Below are positions 55,201-64,000 of a stretch of DNA of 64,000 bases, piece after piece; positions within the stretch are counted from its first letter, which is position 1; every line of letters starts with the position of its first letter. Source of the DNA: Toxonevra muliebris (lineage: Eukaryota > Arthropoda > Insecta > Diptera > Pallopteridae); the NCBI GenBank assembly GCA_963691655.1, contig OY829327.1, forward strand, positions 83,030,019-83,094,018, in the 5' to 3' direction. The translations under genes were made by a program, and so were the position numbers. The notes under the pieces were generated by a model that was not told the DNA's origin, made no database searches, and saw nothing but the letters and a program-made list of their open reading frames with translations.

Positions 55201-56149
55201 CCCATTTTTACGTCCACTGTGTTTTAAGTATCGTTTTCTAAAAATCTAGATTTTTTCCGAAGTACGGAGTCAGAACTTTGATAATAATGTACGCGAATAT
55301 TTGAGCATTTCGTAGTCTTTAAAGTCTCGTTTTTGCGTTTTCTATATTGCTAATCCTCGCCGATATGTGAGTCGTTTAAAAATCAAAACCGGCTTAGTCA
55401 ACTTTTGGAAATTTTTAAGATTTTGGTGTAACTATTGTCGAATAATATTAAAAGTTCTCAGAAGATTGGTTAATTTAATTTGTAGCTTGATTTCCAGCTA
55501 CAATCTCATCCCCAGCGGTGGACGTGGCGTAATTGCACCACCAACGTATACAAGACAAGCCTTTTTGGTTTAGCGGAATATTTAATATTGTTATACCATC
55601 TTTTTATTCAATTTCATCAAGTCGCAGTTAATGAATTAAACTTAACGTCTAAGTGTTCGCTTTTCTAAGTCTTTTTTGCCTGGAAGTTTTTATAGTATTA
55701 AAATCGGTGAAGAAATAGAAGTTTTAGACAATAATATGACAGAAAGGATTTTTTTTTATTATTATTTTATTTATCATCTATCAAAGTCAAATGTGCTCAA
55801 TACATGAAGTTTATTTTTTCATTTATATAATCTATATATGAATAATTTTTTTTTTTTTTTTTGAAAATGGTATAAGTCCTCTTTCGAAAAAAATGAGTTA
55901 CTGGCAATTTTAGTTAGATATAGATATCTTCTTTTTATAGTTGTAATCACAAATTCAATGGAACACGATTTCTTCATAAATTAATAAAAAGAATTTTAAG
56001 CTGTAATATCTCATTAATATTTGCCAATATTTTTAATTATTTCGAACGTAAAACTTTATCACAGTATAAATGTAAATGGACTTATACCACTTTCATAAGA
56101 AAACGATTAAGTTTTTGTATTGTATTGTGTTCGAGGTATATATCGTTGT
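55201..56149. other. Intergenic, nothing recognised
   Basis: AT-rich DNA with poly-T tracts at 55,749 and 55,846. A 68-codon plus-strand frame at 55,367 has no support. Confidence 0.5.
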
Positions 56150-56780
56150 ACCGCAACCTATAAGATCTATTGTACTTCCCTCTTCTCCATCTAGTTTAAT
56201 CTGCCTAGAGTGCCTCATCCAGTCCAGGCTCCCTCAATAATTTGAGTATTGCGCCCGGATCTATAGATGCTAGTTCTGTACTGGGCACTTGGTACATACC
56301 CAGACATTTTATTTCATTCTTTTGTGGAACAGTGCTTCACACTGTGCTAAAATATGTTCTGATGATTCGTCTTCCTTATAACAAAACCTACATATTGAGC
56401 TTTCCTCAACCCCTATTTTACAAAGGTGTTCTCTGAGCCAGCAATGCCCAGTCAGAATACCAGTTAATATGCGTAAACTGTTGTTGTTGAGGCCAATGCA
56501 GAATGCGTATCTACTCTTATTATAGTTTTATTTATAGAAGCGCTTTGGATTGCCTCAGTCCCGGAAAATTGGTAAAGAGTTCTTGCCTCTTGTTCCTCTC
56601 TTCCTGCCTGAGTAATTCCCTGATTACGCTATCTCCTATTCCACAGAAGGGATCAGGTCCCACGAAAATGGTAGCTGCCCCCTTTCTGGCGAGCTCGTCT
56701 GCTTGTTCATTACCATTTATTCCTACGTGTCCAGGGACCCAACATAGAGCGACTTTATTGGAATAATACCTTTAAAATGA
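56150..56780 (-). pseudogene. LINE RNase H and C-terminal fragment, decayed
   Basis: The minus strand reads KVALCWVPGHVGINGNEQAD then ELARKGAATIFVGPDPFCGI, the RNase H motif of I/Jockey-type LINE elements. A Cys/His-type tail and CLGMYQVPSTELASIDPGAI then LKLLREPGLDEAL with stop give a typical element C-terminus. Frameshifts interrupt the middle. The upstream RT is absent here. Confidence 0.75.
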
Positions 56781-57400
56781 CATCAAATTTGTTTGGTCTT
56801 GAAGCCATGAGTTTTTTAAATTTTTGCCTATGGGACGAATCACTGTTCATCGTCCGCAAATATGGTATTCCAACGACGCCTGCTTGAGCCCTTAAATACT
56901 TTTCACGGACCTACACTCTCGGTTCCATCCATCGCTGATTCTAATAGGCTACTACATCTCTATACAAAAACGCTGTTCACATCGAACGAATTGCTTGACA
57001 AACATTGCTAACAGAGGAGATCGTATTGACACAAATTTAACCATTCTATAAAATCGAAGCTCTTGCTACTAATCTCGCTTTCTAGCAATCAATGTTGTTA
57101 TCCGAATTCCGATTTATACGAAACATCCACTGATTATTAACAATTTTTTTTATTCTTTGGTGCACCAATTAATATTCATATGCTGTTTGTGACAAGTGAC
57201 TCATACTCACGTATTACTTTTGCCCATTCGCGACTTCTTCAAATTTATGGCCTGTTTGTATGTTTTTCGCTCTTCACTCGTCGCCAAAAATGCACAACTA
57301 CGAATAATGTTTGCATTTGAATTAGATCGCAGTCGATTATTCATTTCTCTTACTTTGTGTTTTGTTTAATTGTTTACAAATTCAACAAACAGTTTGACTT

Positions 57401-57690
57401 TAAGTAATGGATAACAGGCCTAGTGAACGTATGTTGTCATCACAATAATAGTGTGTATAGAGACGGGCAAATAAAACGGCCGTTTCGGAATACGCCACGA
57501 TTCCTCATAAGTGATTGATTGACTGCATTCTTTGACCACTGACCACTTTTTGTGGTAGGTTCCTCTCAAAATCCTCTGCCAAATCTGGCCTCGTTCCCTG
57601 TATTCTGTACTTCGCTGCAGCAAAAATGGAAAATTGTGTTTATTATATTCCTTCCCTAGTTCTAAAACTGCAAATACTTTACACATTTGT
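57401..57690 (-). repeat. Segment shared with the 23-kb SINE flank, with an unassigned ORF
   Basis: AAGTAATGGATAACAGGCCT at 57,401 matches AAGTAATGTATAACAGGCTT at 23,021, indicating a repeat boundary. An 88-codon minus-strand frame (57,420-57,686) starts MCKVFAVLELGKEYNKHNFP. I recognise no family and do not regard it as a gene. Confidence 0.3.
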
Positions 57691-60600
57691 GTAGATATGG
57701 ATTTAAAATTTGAGAAAACCGCTTAAGTATCTTCTTCGTACATAGAGTGCGTTTTATTTCGATTTCTTCAGCCTTTTGCTCAATAGCCAACCCCATGTGC
57801 TGTAATGTGCTGCCTTTGAAACTATCTTTAATCTTAATTTTACTTCATCAGTTAAATTTTCAGTTCATTAGGCCACTGTGAACATACACAACTAGCACAA
57901 GCCTCTTTTTATTTATCTACTCAAGTACATAATTTGACCAATATCGACCATATTTCATCCAGTGTATTTCATTATCTAAGTTTATCACCGTGCAGAATTT
58001 GATTGCTAGCTCTACTGACATGCTACTGACATATGTAGTTCTACAGATATGCCCAGCTTTGCATAGGAAGTGCAACATCTACCTTTGATGTCCTCAGTCA
58101 TCTAATATACCAGAAGATGTCCAACATTTATATATTTATCCTAATAACATAATTTTGATGGTGTATCGGTGGGTATTAGTCGTATAGAAAATGCAAAAAT
58201 CGTGAATTTAAAAAAGTACTAACACCACTTCGTATTCACAGGTAACGCCTTAAAATCGATAGAGAATCATTCCCAAAAACCTCGTGGGCATGGCAAGTGT
58301 CGGTCAGTGTTATTTTAGATTGCATATTGATTTTATTGTTAAATGAAAAGAATTCAATATGATAGTAGAAACCCAGTTTAAATTAATTGTATATATAGGA
58401 ACTCTATAACTCTACCGTACTATTTTATGTGATAATTAGAAGTAAAAAATATTTTTCTTATTAGCATTTTATAGAAAGTTTTTTTTTTTTTTTCATTAAC
58501 ATAAATCCAATGTTATGTATTCATATCATTAGAAGCATTAATTTCTGTATTATTGTTCATTAATATACTTATATTTGAAAAAAATACTTGGAGTGTGCGA
58601 ATGACGCAAATTAAATGAATACTAGCTAATGAAATTTTAAATTTCAAAAATTAGTTTTAATAATCTGAAGTATTATTTTATATTTTTGCCCATCTCATCT
58701 CATTCAAACCAATTGCAAACAGTTTAAAAATTAGATTTCGTTATTCTGCTCCAATCGTTCAGAGCTAATAAAGTTGTATAACTAAAATCCTGAAAACAAA
58801 ATGTATTAAATTGATATTAGCGACTTAAAGATTTTTTTTTTTTTTTTTAACATTTGATGCTGCTAGGTAATTTTATTTTTTTTGCATTTCCACAATGCAC
58901 TATACCTCTACAGTTTGCAGCTACGTAACTACAACGCCTGGTGTCGCCAGAACCACGAATGCGCCAATAGCATTTTAACTCAGAAATTGGTAGAATACAA
59001 TACAATTCAAAAAGTATTTAAATGATATTAACACAAACACATATGGAAATATAGGAGTTATGTATCTATAATAATATAGTATAAATCGAGAATACAGCAA
59101 AGTAATCTTTATCAAATGTTAAATAGTTAATGTTATTATTATATGCATATGCAGTACACACAATATTAAAAATCATTAAAAACAATTATAAAATAATAAG
59201 AAAAATAAGAATGCATTACTATACATACATGTGTATACATACTTAATCGGTTTAAGAGTAGGTTTTTGATTTCAACAATATCAAGTAGATATTACTTAAT
59301 ATTGTTTTCTCTCTTACGGGGAAGGTCACTGTGACAGCTGGAAAAATGAGTGATTTTTGAGAATTTTTTTATCTGTCAAATAAAGGAATATGGGGATCGT
59401 TTTATATTCATTTTATAAAGTGCATTTCCAACAATATTTCCATAAATTTTTAATAAAAAATATTGAATAGTTTTGAATATGTAGGTATTGCCGTGGAGCC
59501 CGAAAAAAAATTCCCCCTCCAAGGTCGCGTCGATTTTTCAAGAACGGATTTTGTGAAAAAAAAATTTTTAGTTTTTAAAAACCTAAATAAATAAATTTTT
59601 AGTTTTTAAAACCTAAAGTATAATTCTCGTCGCACGTAGCGGTTTTTTTTTTTTATTTTCCACAAAATGGCGACTGATTGAAAATTTTTTCATGTTTTCG
59701 ATCCTTTTTTTTTTTTTGTTTCAAAAGAGCTTAAAAAATAGTGAAAATAAAACGACCAAGTTGTTAAGTCTCTTCTTCGTTAAATTGTTATTCACAATGA
59801 AATTGCTCAGCAGCTAGAGGTGAAACATTTTAATGGACTCCAATCATTGCGATTAATCCTGGGCATTGTTTTTAGTTTTTGCTCTTTATAAAAAACTTAA
59901 ATGATGATTTTAACTTTTTTCACCGGCAGACATTTCGAATTTTTTCCTTTTTTTTTTGTTTTTTTGCAAACTGTCATGCTTCTTCTTTAACCATTTACAG
60001 TTCACAATAGTTAAACAACTGGTTAAGTATTCATAACAGCTATAATTATGCGTGTTATATTTGCGGCTTTGTTGTTGTTTTCCCATACAATTATCGCTGC
60101 TAGTTATACATAACTAGAAGCAAGTAGCGAATTAAACACAGCTAAAGCAACAACAACAGCATAAGTTGTACCTTTTTTAGAATGGTTAAAATCCACTGCG
60201 TTTGCAAAACGACATCTCCACAACCATGTCTTCGTCTTCTCCGAACAATGCCGTTGCTTCGTTCAAAGGCAGAGCAGTATAAAAGTTTGACTTTAATTTA
60301 ATGTGTTCTTGAACTTTAATTAAAATATATTTTGCTGTTAAATTTCGAAACAAGCTTGGAGTAGGCTGCGCAATGTGTGCAAAAATGGAATCCAGCGTAT
60401 ATGAACCTAAAATAAAATATATTCCGACAAATTAAGAATAAAATCTAAAATTGAAAAATTAATCCTTCTCTTATCAAAAACTATGTTCATAGGTACTTAC
60501 GTTTTTTATTTTATATTATATATTTATCTACAATGTGTTCAAAAATGAATACATGAATGTGTTTAAAAGGAAATAACAATATATAAATTTATTTGTAGGT

Positions 60601-61060
60601 ATACACAAAGAAATTTTTAGGATTTAATTGTTCAAGAACACAAAATAGATAGATCAAGAAAGTAACTTGAGAAACTTGGCTCAGGAACGGCTCATCGACA
60701 AGGTGCCATATGGCCCCGCTAGACATTACTGGGTTAAGCTAACAACGAGGTAAAAGTGAACAATGATAACGAGGATGAAAAAAATTACGCAAAAAAACTA
60801 ATTTAAAAATAAAATTTTTTTTTAAAATTTTTAAAGTTAAAAAATAAAAAATATCGACAAATTTTTTTTGTTGTAAAAATGGATGTTTTGATGAAAAAAA
60901 ATATGACCTGCATTTATAATTTTTTTTTTATTTTTTAATTTTAAAAAGTTTGATGTCAATAATCAAAAATTGTGACGTAGCAGAGCAAAGCGGACCCCCC
61001 ATTACCCTAAGTACGCTTGTCCCGTCTCTGCTCATTTTTGGCTGTTGAACAGTGTAATAT
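57691..61060. other. Intergenic, nothing recognised
   Basis: AT-rich sequence with homopolymer tracts. A short duplicated block, TTTTTAGTTTTTAAAA(A)CCTAAA, is near 59,566 and 59,597. AGAGCTAATAAAG at 58,761 also occurs at 47,561. No gene signal. Confidence 0.5.
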
Positions 61061-61087
61061 ATAAAGTCAGGTTACGAGCTGATGCAT

Positions 61088-61188
61088 ATGGTCTTGCATC
61101 ATTGCAAATGCAAAATATTTCCGCTATCACAACAACAAATATATGCGATATGCAATAAAAATTTGCATTTGCAACGATGCAAGACCAT
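61088..61188. repeat. Hairpin, 28-bp arms, 45-bp loop
   Basis: ATGGTCTTGCATCATTGCAA and ATGCAAA (61,088 on) are inversely repeated by TTTGCATTTGCAACGATGCA and AGACCAT (to 61,188), with at most two mismatches. It could be the end-to-end remnant of a small MITE or a folded RNA gene. Confidence 0.6.
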
Positions 61189-61499
61189 TTGGCTTTAGTA
61201 AAAAGAAATTTGTTATTAACTATTTTTAAGTTATCACTTTCGTTCCTACGAGACGTGAGGTAATTAAGAATAGATGCCAGCAGAAGTATACGTATCATTT
61301 CTATTCTACCGATTGCTCGAAACTGGATAGATGGGTAGATGAAGGGGTATCCTTTGAGAAATTAGGCTTAAGCTTATCCTTTCATCTGCTTGATCAATGT
61401 AGTACCTTTCAGTATCAGTTCATGTTGTATTCACTTTAAGCCATAAATAAACGATTTAAAAATAATGCGGATGTACCACTGGCAATCTGCTAGCATAAA

Positions 61500-61870
61500 G
61501 TTGAAAGGGTGATCTGGAGCCAGGTAATGGGGAGATGGCTGAACGATTACGTATGTTCAATTACTAAGCAGTTGTAGCTAGAGTATGATTCTAATCTCGC
61601 TAAAACCCTTATATCATTAGGAAGAAGATACATAAGTAAAATAGTAACAGTATTAACTGGTCGCTTTCTTATAGGGTTCCATGTCATTAGGTTGGTGCAC
61701 CCTCAAATGATTTTTGATGGAGCAGCAAAGATTAAGAAAATAAAAGGAGTTCTTCTTCCATTACCTCTGTTCCGATATAGCCTTGGCTAACTGGGAATTA
61801 CTCCAGGTCAATACTTGTACTACGACCTGTCTGATTTGGGTTTAGTTGATCTAGGGTATCGGATAACATA
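61500..61870 (+). pseudogene. LINE C-terminal fragment
   Basis: The plus strand reads KTLISLGRRYISKIVTVLTG then RFLIGFHVIRLVHP, the conserved post-RNase H segment of I-type LINE proteins (LSR..I..VVT.LTGH..IG.H..RLG). Frame breaks lie on both sides. It is in opposite orientation to the relic at 56.2-56.8 kb. Confidence 0.6.
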
Positions 61871-62163
61871 TACAATTAAGTCGATGTTGATTTGAATAAC
61901 TTTGAAATGAGCACCCACATAGTAATACAACGGGCCGTCTTTAGTCTAAGTGCACTCTGATGAAAAACCACCATACTTAACCTAAATCTTAACCAAAAAT
62001 GATGTGAAAAGTAAGGTGTATTTTTGAATATTAATAATTCAGCTACTCCAATAAATTACGTGTTGATACGCTAGAAGCAATTATAGGGAAATAAATGTAT
62101 CAAATATTTCTAAACTTGTTATGAATCATAAGAAAAATGTTATTTCTATGTTCTAATTCTAAG

Positions 62164-62421
62164 TTAGAGAATCTGTTTTAAATATTCTCCGATTGTTCTT
62201 GCCCTTTGGTTAGTTAAGTATGACTTCATTTGCTGTCTTAAATTTTCCACTTTATCTCTAGTTCTGAATTCTCTAACACGCATGTAAGACAACCATGTAT
62301 TAGCATCACTTACTATAGATTCATTATCTTCAAAATCATTTAATGAATCAGTCTCATAATCTGTAGTTTTTCTCCCTTGAACTGTTTTTTCTTCCGTCTT
62401 ACCAACAAATCTGATTTCCAT
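62164..62421 (-). CDS. Unidentified 85-aa ORF, charged
   Basis: ATG 62,421 to a stop at 62,164 gives a mixed-composition protein. An N-terminal MEIRFVGKTEEKTVQGRKTT is followed by an acidic Asp/Glu/Ser centre. The tail RTRDKVENLRQQMKSYLTNQ is basic and probably helical. An in-frame TAA lies 36 bp upstream of the ATG, so the frame is self-contained unless spliced. No family is recognised. It sits between a LINE scrap and a SINE, so a transposon origin is possible. Confidence 0.3.
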   Translation of the reverse strand: MEIRFVGKTEEKTVQGRKTTDYETDSLNDFEDNESIVSDANTWLSYMRVREFRTRDKVENLRQQMKSYLTNQRARTIGEYLKQIL

Positions 62422-62887
62422 ATTTGATGTTGTATTGAAAACATAACCGACTTATTTCAGACACCATAATCTAATAACTTTCTAGCTTTTAAACCTTTTC
62501 CCTCATGCAGCCGCAATAACATTACAGAAGGAATATACACTCGTATTTACAGTGCCTGAATATGCAGATTTTACTGTTGATTCCAGGCCTACTTGCTGAT
62601 CATAATCATACTTCTCTTCTTTGTACTTAATCATAATAAAAGCTTCCTTGTAAGGACTTGTACTAAAAACCCGGAGCGGATAAACCTAATAGACGAACTG
62701 TAGATACACATGGTAATTAGGCAGCACAATCTCTAAAACTGGCGGTTGGTGTACCAAATCGACAGTGATATTTCATGGTTGGAAAATTTATAAAAAAAAA
62801 AAACATATCCAATATGGCAATGACTTTACCATAATTTACATCATTTACCCAAACTGCATAAGCCTGTTGTATATATGATTGTTTTAG

Positions 62888-62975
62888 TGACGACCTCCAT
62901 AGTCTAGTGGGTTGTGCACTAGACTTTCCCCCCTGAGGTTCGGGTTCGATTTCTGTCGATATCTTATCGAGTAAA
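62888..62975 (+). mobile_element. tRNA-derived SINE head
   Basis: Box A TAGTCTAGTGG (62,900-62,910) and box B GGTTCGATTTC (62,943-62,953) fit the polymerase III consensus. The head GACGACCTCCATAGTCTAGT is shared with the copy at 23,452. The tail continues into unrelated-looking sequence. Confidence 0.7.
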
Positions 62976-64000
62976 GAAAAAGAGCTTATTATGTCCAACG
63001 TCTCTTCCAATGACTCTTTCCAATTTTTAATCTTAGAGCGTAAATGTAAAATGACAAGCTTAACTGTAAATTTATTCGTCTTGATTCTATTATAAACTAA
63101 CTTCCATAGAGTATCAATTGTAATATTATTTGGTTGAACAAATTTTAAGAAAGGCTTTCCTGGTTTATTTTTACACCATTGATGCGGATAGGAATAATTC
63201 TTAATATCAGCGGTATCCAGTAGAAGCAGAAATAAATTCCGAAATCATAATGAGCAAAAAAGAGAACTTCTTAAAAACAGAAACAGAACTTGTTAAAGAT
63301 CAAAAAATACAGAGAATTTATTTTTAAACTTTGTGATGGTAGTGTACATATACAAAAATGTCCTGCTGTTGTTTTAAATTTTTTTTTTTTAATTTTGGAA
63401 AACTTCGAATAATTTCGAAACAAAGAAAAAAAAAAAAAAAAAAAAGTTTATGCTTTTCTTAATTTCAAGCAAATCACATTTATATAAAATTAATACGAAG
63501 ATGAAAAAGCATAGATATGCTGCATGTATACGCTGCTGCTGCATTGGTGATATTATTAATATTTTAATAATAGATTTCGTTGGGATATTAATGTTTATAG
63601 TTATGTATATATGTCTGTTTGTTTTTTGAAAAATATTGTTAAAAATATTGGCAACAAAAAGAATCTCTTGTTTTTAGTTACCAACGCGCGCAAGCAATGA
63701 ACGTAGCGTGTAAGTAATTATTATAATTAATTATAATTATTTTTCACTTTGAAATTATCTAATTTACACACATACCACAACTCACCACACATAGAGATAA
63801 ATTATACAATTTTTTGTTTTTTGTTGTAAAACCAAATAAGGAAAAGTTGTGTTAGTCAAACTACATACGAGTACATATTATTGTTGCAGCAAAACACATG
63901 AAATGCAATTTAAAACATAAAGAAATCTTTGAGATATATATATATATATATAATTGAAATATATAATGTGTAGCGCCTAAAAATATGCTATGATCTATAT
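62976..64000. other. Intergenic, nothing recognised
   Basis: AT-rich DNA with a poly-A run at 63,427-63,445 and a TA dinucleotide tract at 63,938-63,952. No coding signal. Confidence 0.5.

Noticed and set aside
57420..57686. 88-codon minus-strand ORF
   Set aside because: Begins in a repeat shared with 23,021 and has no recognisable domain.

Overview
This is an AT-rich insect nuclear window. Its genes have small exons with GT-AG introns, and its proteins are close to those of higher flies. Long Gln/Gly/Ser/Asn runs inside regulatory proteins, microsatellites and many decayed transposons suggest a true fly, probably a tephritid-type fruit fly. The species call is inference.

Four protein genes can be supported, all assembled here by splice site and reading phase. 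(1) Efa6, minus strand, from a start at 33,102 to beyond base 1. It is an Arf6 exchange factor with an N-terminal PDZ domain, long disordered segments, a Sec7 domain and the start of a PH domain. Nine coding exons are present, with introns of 18.5 kb and 9.1 kb, and the 3' end lies outside the window. (2) Cisd2, plus strand, 35,582-36,659, three exons, 136 aa, a membrane-anchored CDGSH [2Fe-2S] protein. (3) eEF1gamma, minus strand, 41,500-39,974, three exons, 427 aa. (4) Usp1, plus strand, 50,360-54,349, three coding exons, 1,194 aa, plus a likely 5' UTR exon near 45.6 kb. It is the deubiquitinase of monoubiquitinated FANCD2/PCNA. The four genes have unrelated cellular jobs and share no operon-like logic. 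Efa6 and Cisd2 are divergently arranged.

Layout: 1-33.1 kb is Efa6, mostly intron packed with transposon relics. 33.1-35.6 kb is the Efa6 leader and the shared upstream region. 35.6-36.9 kb is Cisd2. 36.9-39.7 kb holds pogo-like and mariner relics. 39.7-41.5 kb is eEF1gamma. 41.5-50.3 kb is repeat-rich DNA, including a piggyBac relic and the Usp1 5' region. 50.3-55.2 kb is Usp1. 55.2-64 kb is intergenic with LINE RNase H relics and a tRNA-derived SINE.

The repeats form recognisable families: at least two piggyBac relics and one piggyBac-type MITE with TTAA flanks; Tc1, mariner, pogo-like and hAT-like transposase fossils; LINE endonuclease, RT and RNase H fossils; a tRNA-headed SINE family; a three-copy 250-350 bp repeat; and a foldback family. 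I see no CRISPR, no functional tRNA or rRNA gene, and no convincing new biological system. The most worthwhile leads are the piggyBac-type family, the SINE family, the Usp1 N-terminal exon, two short unexplained ORFs and a few long hairpins.
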